A stretch of DNA of 10,608 bases from Gammaproteobacteria bacterium. Its GTDB lineage: Bacteria; Pseudomonadota; Gammaproteobacteria; Steroidobacterales; Steroidobacteraceae. Shown piece by piece: positions 1 to 7,068 of the stretch (the first letter of the stretch is position 1; every line of letters starts with the position of its first letter). A model generated the notes under the pieces. That model was given only the letters and a program-made list of their open reading frames with translations, had not been told where the DNA came from and did no database searches. Location: assembly GCA_003165495.1 (NCBI GenBank), contig PMMB01000223.1, forward strand, positions 3,072 to 13,679, read 5' to 3'. A program made the position numbers and the translations under genes.

Positions 1-601
1 TCTTGTAGAAGCGGCTCCGCTCCCACCACTTGAATGCGATGTAGGCGGCCAGCAAGATCACGACGCCGGCACCGGCAACGCCGCCGATTTCGCTCAAATT
101 TTCCAGCAATCGCGCGATCTGCGCTTTGAACAACATGCCGGCGACGAGACCCGTCCCCACCCAAAGGACGGCGCCGCAGGTGCTCAAAAAGACGAATCGC
201 AGCCACCCGATGCGCATGGCGCCGGCCATCGGCGGCGCGATGATCGCGAGGCCGGGAATGAATTTAGCGATGACCAGCGAGTTGATGCCCCATCGTTCAA
301 AGCGGATTTGCGTTTGACTGACGCACGAATCGGGCTCCAAGGAAATTTTACACAGCGTTTTCAGGACTCGGATGCCGTACTTCTGTCCGACCAGGTACCA
401 GCCGCAGTCGGCAACCAGGCATGCGATCACCGACCAGGCGAACAACGCCGACAGAGGCATTTGTCCGTCCGCGGCGATGGCGCCCGCGACGATGAGTGTC
501 GGAACCGCAGGTACGGGAAGTCCAATTTGATCCAGGAGCACGTTGCCGGCCACAATCATCAAGCCGTATTGACCGAAGCTTGAGATGAGTTGGTGCGTCA
601 A
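1..601 (-). CDS. DedA/SNARE-associated family membrane protein, 3' end beyond window
   Basis: My reverse-strand translation gives about 200 residues that run off the left edge, so the C-terminus is missing. It begins MTHQLISSFGQYGLMIVAGN and carries DedA hallmarks: LDQIGLPVPAVPTLIVAGAIA near the N-terminus, the RFERWG segment before the re-entrant part, and KFIPGLAIIAPPMAG followed by hydrophobic helices. DedA proteins are inner-membrane proteins; some members are reported to translocate undecaprenyl phosphate and to support envelope integrity and proton-motive force. The start is a TTG at 601-599 that overlaps the stop of the upstream efflux gene (TTGA), with AGG a few bases upstream. The KFIPGL...APPxAG variant is, from memory, often found in DedA proteins fused to a C-terminal rhodanese domain. 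Whether that domain follows cannot be seen here. Family call is secure; the substrate is unknown. Confidence 0.9.
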   Translation of the reverse strand, partial: MTHQLISSFGQYGLMIVAGNVLLDQIGLPVPAVPTLIVAGAIAADGQMPLSALFAWSVIACLVADCGWYLVGQKYGIRVLKTLCKISLEPDSCVSQTQIRFERWGINSLVIAKFIPGLAIIAPPMAGAMRIGWLRFVFLSTCGAVLWVGTGLVAGMLFKAQIARLLENLSEIGGVAGAGVVILLAAYIAFKWWERSRFYK

Positions 602-1860
602 GGGACCTGTCGTTGCGGCGCGCCGCCGGCGCGGGCTCGATGTTCTATATCAGGCAAGAACGCGGCCACCATTCCGAGCAGCGGTAAATACGCGCAAATT
701 CGATAGACGAACTCGATTCCGTGTTGGTCGGCGAGCCCGCCGAGCACCGCCGCGCCGATACCGCCGATTCCGAAGGCGAATCCGAAAAACAAACCGGATA
801 CGGCGCCCACCTTGCCGGGCATCAGCTCCTGCGCGAAGACGACGATGGCCGAGAACGCCGAGGACAGTATCAGTCCGATGACGAAACTTAAGATGCCGGT
901 CCACATCAAATCGACGAACGGCAGGAGTATCGTGAAGGGTGCCGCGCCCAGAATGGATGCCCAAATGACGCGCTTGCGGCCGATGCGGTCGCCGATGGGT
1001 CCGCCGAAGAGGGTGCCGAGCGCCATCGCAAATAGAAATACGAAAAGATAGATCTGTGCCGACTGCACCGATAGGTGAAATTTCTCGATCAGATAGAAAC
1101 TGTAGAAGCTCGAGATGCTGGCGATATAGAAATATTTAGAGAAGATCAACACCACCAGGATGCCGATCGACCAAGCGACCCTGCGCGCCGACACCGGACT
1201 CGAAACGACCGGCCGGCTCCTAGAGCCGCCGGAGTGATCAAGATGTTGGCGTTTGTACCATGCGCCCACTCGCGCCAACACGGCGATGGCGAGCATGGCG
1301 GCAAGCGTAAACCACGCCAGACTGGCTTGCCCGTGCGGAATGATGATCCAGGCAGCCAGCAACGGACCCATCGCGGTGCCCGCGTTGCCGCCCACCTGGA
1401 AAATCGACTGCGCCAGGCCGTGGCGGCCGCCCGAAGCCAGGCGGGCAATTCGCGAGGATTCCGGATGAAAGATCGAAGAGCCCGCGCCGATCAACGCGGC
1501 GGCCGCCAACACGCTCGCGTAGTTGGGCGCGAAAGCCAGTGTCAACATGCCGATCAAAGTGAAACCCATGCCGACGCTGAGTGAGTACGGCTTTGGATGC
1601 TTGTCGGTGTATACGCCGATCGCCGGCTGTAAAACGGAAGCGCAGATCTGGTAGGTCAGCGTGATCACACCGATCTGCACGAAACTCAAGTGGAATTCGC
1701 CCTTCAGCAGCGGGTAGATCGCGACGATCAGCGATTGCATCATGTCATTGAGAAAATGCGAAAAACTGATGGCGCCCAAAACATTGAAGCGCGTTTGCGC
1801 CGCTTGCGCGACTGCCGGCGTGACGACGCTCGGCGCTTCGGCGGTGAAAGCCTCTTCCAT
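598..1860 (-). CDS. fsr: Fsr-like MFS efflux transporter (fosmidomycin resistance family)
   Basis: A 420-residue, twelve-helix major facilitator protein of the inner membrane. The family exports small drugs by proton antiport; the E. coli namesake confers fosmidomycin resistance. Recognisable Fsr segments are SHFLNDMMQSLIVAIYPLL in helix 1, LQPAIGVYTDKHPKPYS after helix 2, GAGSSIFHPESSRIARLASG and QSIFQVGGNAGTAMGPLLAA. A repeated loop motif, GGPIGDRIGRKR, opens the second half. A basic cytoplasmic linker (KRQHLDHSGGSRSR) separates the two six-helix halves. I chose the ATG at 1860 because AAGG lies about nine bases upstream; a GTG at 1866 in the same frame would add two residues. The stop overlaps the DedA start, which suggests one transcript. 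The gene is divergent from the ABC operon. The real substrate is not deducible. Confidence 0.9.
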   Translation of the reverse strand: MEEAFTAEAPSVVTPAVAQAAQTRFNVLGAISFSHFLNDMMQSLIVAIYPLLKGEFHLSFVQIGVITLTYQICASVLQPAIGVYTDKHPKPYSLSVGMGFTLIGMLTLAFAPNYASVLAAAALIGAGSSIFHPESSRIARLASGGRHGLAQSIFQVGGNAGTAMGPLLAAWIIIPHGQASLAWFTLAAMLAIAVLARVGAWYKRQHLDHSGGSRSRPVVSSPVSARRVAWSIGILVVLIFSKYFYIASISSFYSFYLIEKFHLSVQSAQIYLFVFLFAMALGTLFGGPIGDRIGRKRVIWASILGAAPFTILLPFVDLMWTGILSFVIGLILSSAFSAIVVFAQELMPGKVGAVSGLFFGFAFGIGGIGAAVLGGLADQHGIEFVYRICAYLPLLGMVAAFLPDIEHRARAGGAPQRQVP

Positions 1861-1911
1861 AAACACGTACCTTACTAGCTACTTCGTTACCTGTCCTGAG
1901 AGAATGCGCCG
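1861..1911. promoter_or_regulatory. Compact divergent intergenic region, fsr / ABC permease
   Basis: Only 51 bp separate the fsr ATG (minus) from the permease ATG (plus). Each ribosome site falls inside it: AAGG for fsr and GAGAG for the permease. Two full promoters cannot sit side by side in this space, so they must overlap each other or extend into the opposing coding sequence. A short imperfect repeat (CGTACCT and CGTTACCT) flanks a TAGCTA centre. No convincing -35/-10 pair was found, so the regulatory role is inferred from the layout. Confidence 0.4.
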
Positions 1912-3630
1912 ATGGATCGCTTCGCACCCTATGTCTTTCTCCGCGGCCTCGCATCTCGCTGGGACGTGCTGGCGTTCATCGTCGTGATCGGGTTGATCGC
2001 CTTTTTGGGCGAGACATCGCGGGGTTTGTTCGCCCCACTGGCGCAGCTCGAAGTAACGCCGCTGTCGCTCGATCCGATTCATTTGCCGGAATACGCGGCA
2101 CGCACGACGTTTCGCATGCTGGCCGGGCTCGTTCTCTCGCTGCTGTTCACTCTGACATACGCGACTTGGGCGGCCAAGAGTGAGCGAGCCGGCAAGCTGT
2201 TGGTGCCGATCCTGGACATTCTGCAGTCGGTTCCGATTCTGGGTTTCATTTCCATTACGGTCGTGTTCTTCATGTCCTTGGCACCCGGACGGGTGCTCGG
2301 CGCCGAATTCGCGGCCATCTTTGCCATATTCACCAGCCAAGCTTGGAACATGGCCTTCAGCTTTTATCAGTCGTTGCGCACGATTCCGATCGAACTTAAC
2401 GAAGCGGCTGAATCGTTCCGGCTGTCGCCGTGGATGCGCTTCTGGCAATTGGAGGTTCCTTTCGCCATGCCGGCGCTCATTTGGAACATGATGATGTCCA
2501 TGTCGGGCGGTTGGTTCTTCGTCGTTGCCTCGGAATCGATCAGCGTCGGACACACCACCGTCGCGTTGCCCGGCGTCGGTTCTTATATCGCGCTCGCCAT
2601 TGCACAAAAAAACCTGGTGGCCATCGGTTGGGCGATTGGCACCATGCTGATCGTGATTCTGCTGTACGACCAATTGCTGTTTCGGCCGTTGGTGGCGTGG
2701 GTGGACCGGTTCCGCGTCGAGCAGGAGCCCGGAGTCCGAGTCCCTGACTCCTGGGCGCTCGCCATGATGCGCCGCTCGCGGTTGATCCAAGCCGCGACCG
2801 TGGCGTTTCATGCTGCCGTGCTTTGGACCAGCCGAGCAGTGAAGCGCACCGATAAGCCGACTGTCGATACGGCGACAGCTCCTAAACGGAGTTTGGATCT
2901 GCTGTGGGTTTCGCTCGTTGTCGCGGCCGTCGTGCTCGGGCTTTGGCACATCGTCCTGGTCCTGATCAAGAACACGCCGCTGCGGGAGGCGTTGCAGGTG
3001 TGCGGACTGGCGACGCTCACCATGTTGCGGGTGTTCATTTTGATTGCTCTCGCGAGCGTCGTGTGGGTGCCGATCGGGGTGTGGGTGGGCATGCGGCCTC
3101 GTGCGGCGCAGATTGTTCAGCCCATTGCCCAGTTCATGGCGGCATTCCCGGCGAATTTATTGTTCCCCATCGCGGTGTACGGCATCGTCGCCTGGAAACT
3201 CAATCCGGACATTTACTTGAGCCCGCTGATGATTCTAGGTACTCAGTGGTACATTCTGTTCAATGTCATCGCCGGTGCGTCGGCCATTCCGGCGGAGATG
3301 CGCTACGTCGCGGCAAATTTCCGGGTCACGGGTTGGCTGTGGTGGCGCAGAGTGGCGTTGCCGGCGATCCTCCCATTCTACGTCACCGGTGCCATTACGG
3401 CGTCCGGCGGGTCGTGGAATGCCGCCATCGTCGCCGAATTGGCGACTTGGGGAAATACTCAGGTGCAGGCGCGAGGACTTGGGTCTTATATCGCAGAGGC
3501 GACGACCGCCGGGGACTTTCATCGCATCGTCTTGGGGATAGGCACCATGAGTCTGTTCGTCGTTGTCATCAACAGGCTTTTTTGGCGTCCCTTGTATTAC
3601 TACGCCGAGCGCAAATATCGACTTACTTGA
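1912..3630 (+). CDS. ABC transporter permease with two tandem permease domains (nitrate/sulfonate/bicarbonate class)
   Basis: This 572-residue inner-membrane protein contains two copies of the binding-protein-dependent permease domain, about residues 60-270 and 345-568, joined by a basic linker near 285-330. Each half has the cytoplasmic coupling (EAA) helix that docks on the ATPase: EAAESFRLSPWMRFWQLEVP at 164-183 and the equivalent at 461-484 (key residues AANFRVTGWLWWRRVALP). Both halves end in matching sequence (GSYIA, then IGTM, then LLFRPL or LFWRPL), so an internal duplication is plain. One chain could therefore form the whole membrane channel. The ATG has GAGAG about nine bases upstream. 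The ATPase follows after 12 bp. This matches the class described as anion transport with a duplicated permease. No binding protein is encoded in the window, and the substrate is unknown. Confidence 0.9.
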   Translation: MDRFAPYVFLRGLASRWDVLAFIVVIGLIAFLGETSRGLFAPLAQLEVTPLSLDPIHLPEYAARTTFRMLAGLVLSLLFTLTYATWAAKSERAGKLLVPILDILQSVPILGFISITVVFFMSLAPGRVLGAEFAAIFAIFTSQAWNMAFSFYQSLRTIPIELNEAAESFRLSPWMRFWQLEVPFAMPALIWNMMMSMSGGWFFVVASESISVGHTTVALPGVGSYIALAIAQKNLVAIGWAIGTMLIVILLYDQLLFRPLVAWVDRFRVEQEPGVRVPDSWALAMMRRSRLIQAATVAFHAAVLWTSRAVKRTDKPTVDTATAPKRSLDLLWVSLVVAAVVLGLWHIVLVLIKNTPLREALQVCGLATLTMLRVFILIALASVVWVPIGVWVGMRPRAAQIVQPIAQFMAAFPANLLFPIAVYGIVAWKLNPDIYLSPLMILGTQWYILFNVIAGASAIPAEMRYVAANFRVTGWLWWRRVALPAILPFYVTGAITASGGSWNAAIVAELATWGNTQVQARGLGSYIAEATTAGDFHRIVLGIGTMSLFVVVINRLFWRPLYYYAERKYRLT

Positions 3631-3642
3631 CAGGGTTTGGCC

Positions 3643-4944
3643 ATGAACACCTCTCCGTTACTGCAATGCAACGATGTGCGCAAAGCGTTCCCGAAGCCGG
3701 ACGGGGCGGAATTGCTGGTGCTCGAGGGGATGAATCTCGAGCTGCGAGAGGGCCAGATCGTGGGGCTGCTCGGGCGGTCCGGTTCGGGCAAGTCGACCTT
3801 GTTGCGCCTGATTGCCGGCCTGGCGGAGCCGACCGCCGGTCACTTGCGCTATCTGGGCCAGCCGATCTGTGGCCCCGCGCCCGGCATCGCCATGGTATTT
3901 CAGAGCTTTGCTCTGTTTCCGTGGCTGACCGTATTCGAAAACGTTGCGCTCGGTTTAGAGGCGCAGCGAATGCCCAGAGCAGATATCCGCAAACGATCCC
4001 TGGCGGCGATCGATCTCATTGGTTTGGACGGGTTTGAATCCGCCTATCCCCGCGAGCTTTCGGGCGGTATGCGGCAACGCGTGGGCTTTGCCCGCGCACT
4101 GGTGGTTCATCCGAATATTCTGCTCATGGACGAGCCGTTTTCCGCGCTGGACGTGCTGACCGCCGAGACTCTGCGAACCGATTTCTTGGATTTGTGGGGG
4201 GAGGGTCGGATGCCCATCAAGGGCGTCATTCTGGTCACTCATAACATCGAAGAGGCGGTGTTGATGTGCGATCGCATCTTGGTGTTCGGCAGCAATCCGG
4301 GCAGGATCTTAAGTGAAATCAAGGTTTCGCTACCGCAGCCGCGTAATCGCCTCGAGCCGAATTTTCGCGAGCTGGTGGAACGCATTTATGTGGAGATGAC
4401 CGCGCGTCCGCAGGGTGGCGCGAGCGCCCGGCAAGAGCGCTTCCCGGGCTTAGGGATCGGCAGCCAATTGCCGCAGGTTTCCTCGAACTTGCTGGCGGGT
4501 CTCATGGAAACCGTCGCGGCCGCGCCCTTCAACGGCACCGCCGATCTGCCGAAAATCGCCTCGGATTTGCAAATGGAGATCGACGAACTGTTCCCGGTTG
4601 CGGAAACCTTGCAGATGCTGCGCTTCGCGGAACTCGAGGGTGGCGACCTAAAACTGACCGAGGAGGGATTGGCCTTTGCGCACGCCGCTCTCGATGAGCG
4701 CAAGCGGATTTTCTCGCGTCATTTGTTGACCTATGTGCCGCTGGCTGCTCATATTCGGAGGGTTCTGGATGAACGCGCCTCGCATTCCGCACGCAAGAGC
4801 CGCTTCATCGATGAACTGGAGGACTTCATGAGCGAGGAGGCGGCGGATCAGACCCTGCGCGCGGTGCTGCGCTGGGCCCGATATGCCGAGGCCTTTGCCT
4901 ATGATGACGAGAATGCCATGTTCAGTCTTGAGAATCCGACATAA
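3643..4944 (+). CDS. ABC transporter ATP-binding protein with AAA-associated C-terminal domain
   Basis: This 433-residue ATPase energises the preceding permease. The nucleotide-binding domain is complete: Walker A GRSGSGKST at 44-52, Q-loop Q87 in VFQSFALFPWLTV, signature LSGGMRQR at 139-146, Walker B ILLMDEP at 159-165 and the switch histidine H200 in VTHN. The sequence is of the NitT/TauT (SsuB/TauB-like) type. Residues from about 276 to 425 form an extra helical region rich in Glu and Leu that fits the AAA-associated C-terminal domain (AAA_assoc_C) found on ATPases paired with duplicated permeases; it is probably regulatory or involved in oligomerisation, which is inference. The ATG at 3643 has CAGGG seven bases upstream; an in-frame TTG at 3637 is less likely. 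Its stop lies one base before the next gene. Confidence 0.92.
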   Translation: MNTSPLLQCNDVRKAFPKPDGAELLVLEGMNLELREGQIVGLLGRSGSGKSTLLRLIAGLAEPTAGHLRYLGQPICGPAPGIAMVFQSFALFPWLTVFENVALGLEAQRMPRADIRKRSLAAIDLIGLDGFESAYPRELSGGMRQRVGFARALVVHPNILLMDEPFSALDVLTAETLRTDFLDLWGEGRMPIKGVILVTHNIEEAVLMCDRILVFGSNPGRILSEIKVSLPQPRNRLEPNFRELVERIYVEMTARPQGGASARQERFPGLGIGSQLPQVSSNLLAGLMETVAAAPFNGTADLPKIASDLQMEIDELFPVAETLQMLRFAELEGGDLKLTEEGLAFAHAALDERKRIFSRHLLTYVPLAAHIRRVLDERASHSARKSRFIDELEDFMSEEAADQTLRAVLRWARYAEAFAYDDENAMFSLENPT

Positions 4945-4945
4945 A

Positions 4946-5335
4946 ATGGCAGCCATGACCGAGACGGCAGCCTATTTGACACTGCATGTTCCACCGGATG
5001 AAATGGTGAAATATATTCAGGATTTGATGACGTTGCCGCATGGCGAAATCGCGGCGAGTTCCGCAATGACGCTGGCACAACGTCACTGGGGCGGGGATAC
5101 ACCGCTGGCGCGCGCCGCCCTCTTGCGATGGGGAGCGCTCAATTTGGCGTTTCAAGACAAGCGATTGGAGACCTGGACCGTCACGCGGGAGCGCGATCGC
5201 ATTCAGGTGCCGGCGGCGCTGGTGGCGGCTGCGGGAATCGCGCCTTTGGTGATCGACAATGAGAGAGCGGTTTTTGACATTCCGGCGCTCCTCGACGCCA
5301 CGTTGGAGTTTCAGCCGGCAGCGGGTCAGGCTTAA
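4946..5335 (+). CDS. Hypothetical protein, third gene of the ABC operon
   Basis: I do not recognise this 129-residue protein. It has no signal peptide and no membrane helix, so it is probably cytoplasmic. It is Ala/Leu-rich and largely helical in appearance, with a central stretch (SAMTLAQRHWGGDTPLARAA) and a C-terminal half of short hydrophobic segments. The ATG at 4946 lies one base after the ATPase stop; a second in-frame ATG at 4955 is possible. Neither has a strong ribosome site, which fits translation coupled to the ATPase gene. The downstream DUF2127 gene starts 6 bp after its stop. Its position makes it a candidate accessory factor for the transporter, but that rests only on gene order. 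Confidence 0.75.
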   Translation: MAAMTETAAYLTLHVPPDEMVKYIQDLMTLPHGEIAASSAMTLAQRHWGGDTPLARAALLRWGALNLAFQDKRLETWTVTRERDRIQVPAALVAAAGIAPLVIDNERAVFDIPALLDATLEFQPAAGQA

Positions 5336-5341
5336 TTCTTC

Positions 5342-5821
5342 ATGACAACCGTTGCTCGGCCAGCGCCGGCGTCGCGCTTCAACGTTCTGCGAACCATCGC
5401 GCTTTACAAGCTGTTGAAGGTGTTGCTGCTGCTGGCCGTCGTCTATGGCGAAGTGCGCCTTAGCGATGCCTCGCTCGCGGCCAAGTTGCTAACTTGGGCC
5501 TCGGCGCGCCCCCTTGGGCTTGAGCACCGCGCCGTGACCGGGTTGCTGGAGTGGTTCAGCGGTTTGAGCGCTTCGCGACTCCATGCGCTGCGGATCGTGA
5601 CGTTTGCCTATGCGGCGGTATTTGCAACCGAGGGAATTGGTTTGTGGATGCAAAAGCGCTGGGCCGAGTGGCTGACCACGATCATCACGGCCTCCTTGAT
5701 CCCGCTGGAGATCTGGGAACTGTTTTTCAGACCGGCCATCGGCAAGGCGGCGGTGCTGGTCGCCAACACGGCCATCGTCATATATCTCGTATGGCACGTC
5801 CGGTCGAGGGGTAAACGCTGA
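5342..5821 (+). CDS. DUF2127 family integral membrane protein
   Basis: A 159-residue protein with about four hydrophobic helices (near 16-36, 84-103, 107-124 and 134-151). The family signature is clear at residues 97-127: EGIGLWMQKRWAEW followed by LIPLEIWEL. DUF2127 proteins are inner-membrane proteins with no established function. The gene closes the run begun by the ABC permease, 6 bp after the hypothetical gene, with only a weak AGG ribosome site. It may be co-transcribed with the transporter, but DUF2127 genes also occur elsewhere, so a functional link is unproven. No terminator is visible after it. Confidence 0.88.
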   Translation: MTTVARPAPASRFNVLRTIALYKLLKVLLLLAVVYGEVRLSDASLAAKLLTWASARPLGLEHRAVTGLLEWFSGLSASRLHALRIVTFAYAAVFATEGIGLWMQKRWAEWLTTIITASLIPLEIWELFFRPAIGKAAVLVANTAIVIYLVWHVRSRGKR

Positions 5822-5848
5822 AGCCGCGCCGCTTACCTCAAAGGTTTG

Positions 5849-5905
5849 TGAAATGATCTTCATCTCGGGTGAAATGAGTGGATCGAAGCGTATTCTTTGA
5901 AATGA
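5849..5905 (+). repeat. Three direct repeats of TGAAATGA
   Basis: The octamer TGAAATGA occurs exactly at 5849-5856, 5870-5877 and 5898-5905, with start-to-start distances of 21 and 28 bp. All copies lie in the 111-bp gap upstream of the small exported protein. Two copies are preceded by GTGAAATGA or GGTGAAATGA. The 21-bp distance is two helical turns, as expected for a regulator binding one face of the DNA; the 28-bp distance is not. I cannot assign a regulator, and no good -35/-10 pair was found nearby. Confidence 0.5.
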
Positions 5906-5932
5906 TTGTTAATACCACCGTTTGGAGATCTC

Positions 5933-6145
5933 ATGAATAAGTCCGGAACCTTGATTACCTCTGCTTTGTTGACCTTTGGCCTCGCCGCTGCCGCGATGGC
6001 TGCCGATATGCCGAAGGCCGCTGCGCCGATGGCTGCCGATGCTCCCGCCACCACCGCGACTGCTACGACTACGACTACGACGAAGTCCACCAAGAAGACC
6101 ACCAAGAAGAAGAAGAAAGTCGTCGCCCCTGCGACAACCAAGTAG
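5933..6145 (+). CDS. Small exported Ala/Thr/Lys-rich protein (70 aa)
   Basis: The ATG at 5933 has GGAG five bases upstream, a good ribosome site. Residues 1-23 form a signal peptide (basic MNK, hydrophobic core, AMA cleavage site before AD), so the mature protein of about 47 residues should be periplasmic. It starts with Ala/Pro-rich sequence containing a repeated MAAD, then a run of Thr (TTATATTTTTT) and a very basic tail (KSTKKTTKKKKK) ending VVAPATTK. The composition resembles small basic periplasmic proteins such as acid-shock Asr, but no direct homology can be claimed. A rho-independent terminator follows directly, so it is probably a single-gene transcript. It could bind anionic envelope polymers or nucleic acid; that is speculation from charge. 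Confidence 0.8.
   Translation: MNKSGTLITSALLTFGLAAAAMAADMPKAAAPMAADAPATTATATTTTTTKSTKKTTKKKKKVVAPATTK
6048..6119 (+). repeat. Low-complexity trinucleotide tract within the exported protein gene
   Basis: The coding sequence for the Thr and Lys runs is made of near-repeats: ACG/ACT triplets at about 6058-6083, then AAG-rich triplets at about 6090-6118. Upstream, a 14-base direct repeat (CGATGGCTGCCGAT) occurs at 5994-6007 and 6027-6040. All units preserve the reading frame, so slippage would lengthen or shorten the tail without breaking the gene. Confidence 0.6.
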
Positions 6146-6158
6146 GATTATTGGTATA

Positions 6159-6194
6159 ACGCCCCGACCGCTTCACGGCGGCCGGGGCGTTTTA
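6159..6194 (+). terminator. Rho-independent terminator after the small exported protein
   Basis: ACGCCCCG (6159-6166) pairs with CGGGGCGT (6183-6190). An inner CCG/CGG stem lies around an eight-base loop, and the hairpin is followed by TTTTATT. It starts 13 bases after the stop codon at 6143-6145 and separates this gene from uppP. Confidence 0.9.
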
Positions 6195-6236
6195 TTGTGT
6201 GCTTAAGATGAGGCGCGGCGATCTAAGGGCGGACAC

Positions 6237-7052
6237 ATGGATCTTGTAATTGCGGTTAAAGCCTTGATTCTCGGCGTCGTCGAGGGACTGACCGAATTCC
6301 TGCCGGTCTCGAGCACCGGTCACCTGATCGTCGCCGGCAGCCTGCTCAACTGGAACAACGAGAAGGGCAAGCTGTTCGAGATCGTGATTCAATTTGCCGC
6401 CATTCTGGCGGTGTGCTGGCTGTACCGGCGTCGGCTTTGGACAGTGGTCGCGACTCTTCCACGCGATCCGAAGTCGCAGCGCTTCACGTGGAATCTGGTG
6501 CTTGCATTCTTACCCGCCGCGGTGCTCGGCGTCGTCTTTATAGAGACCATCAAGAAATATTTATTTGCACCCGTACCGGTCGCCATGGCGTTCATCATTG
6601 GCGGAATTCTCATTCTATGGATCGAGAGCCGGAAGCGAACTGCAAGGATCACCGCCGTCGACGACATTCAGCCGCCGGACGCGATCTGGATCGGATTTGC
6701 GCAGGCGCTGTCGATGATTCCTGGGACCTCGCGCTCGGGCGCAACCATCATGGGCGGACTGCTCCGCGGCTTATCCCGGCCCGTCGCCACTGAGTTTTCA
6801 TTTTTCCTGGCGATTCCCACGATATTCGGCGCCACGGTTTTGGAGCTCTTTAAAGCGCGGCACTCCATCGAATTCAATGATCTCGCGGTCATCGGCGTCG
6901 GTTCCGTTGCCTCCTTCGTGAGCGCGGCGTTTGCCGTGCGGGCCTTGATACGCTATGTCAGCGGCCACAATTTCAAGGTTTTCGCCTGGTACCGAATCGC
7001 GTTTGGCTTCGTGATTCTTGCGACCTGGCACTTCGGTTGGGTCAAGTGGTAA
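6237..7052 (+). CDS. uppP: Undecaprenyl-diphosphate phosphatase UppP (BacA)
   Basis: A 271-residue polytopic inner-membrane enzyme that dephosphorylates undecaprenyl diphosphate to undecaprenyl phosphate, recycling the lipid carrier for peptidoglycan and other envelope polymers. High copy number gives bacitracin resistance in several bacteria. The two family motifs are intact: EGLTEFLPVSSTGH at 16-29 (E16, E20, S26 and H29 match the known catalytic residues) and PGTSRSG at 162-168 with the essential arginine R166. Length is normal for the family. The ATG has AAGGGCGG upstream. It lies 43 bp after a strong terminator, so it needs its own promoter, which I could not define. A DoxX-family gene follows after 16 bp and is probably co-transcribed. 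Confidence 0.97.
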   Translation: MDLVIAVKALILGVVEGLTEFLPVSSTGHLIVAGSLLNWNNEKGKLFEIVIQFAAILAVCWLYRRRLWTVVATLPRDPKSQRFTWNLVLAFLPAAVLGVVFIETIKKYLFAPVPVAMAFIIGGILILWIESRKRTARITAVDDIQPPDAIWIGFAQALSMIPGTSRSGATIMGGLLRGLSRPVATEFSFFLAIPTIFGATVLELFKARHSIEFNDLAVIGVGSVASFVSAAFAVRALIRYVSGHNFKVFAWYRIAFGFVILATWHFGWVKW

Positions 7053-7068
7053 AAGGGGGGGCGACCTC

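Noticed and set aside
1879..2949. Long minus-strand open frame (about 356 codons) opposite the ABC permease
   Set aside because: Its product is Arg/Gln/His-rich low-complexity sequence typical of the antisense of a GC-rich gene. The plus strand encodes an unmistakable permease.
5810..5837. GGTAA...TTACC inverted repeat at the end of the DUF2127 gene
   Set aside because: Five-base arms around a long loop and no T-tract, so it is not a credible terminator.
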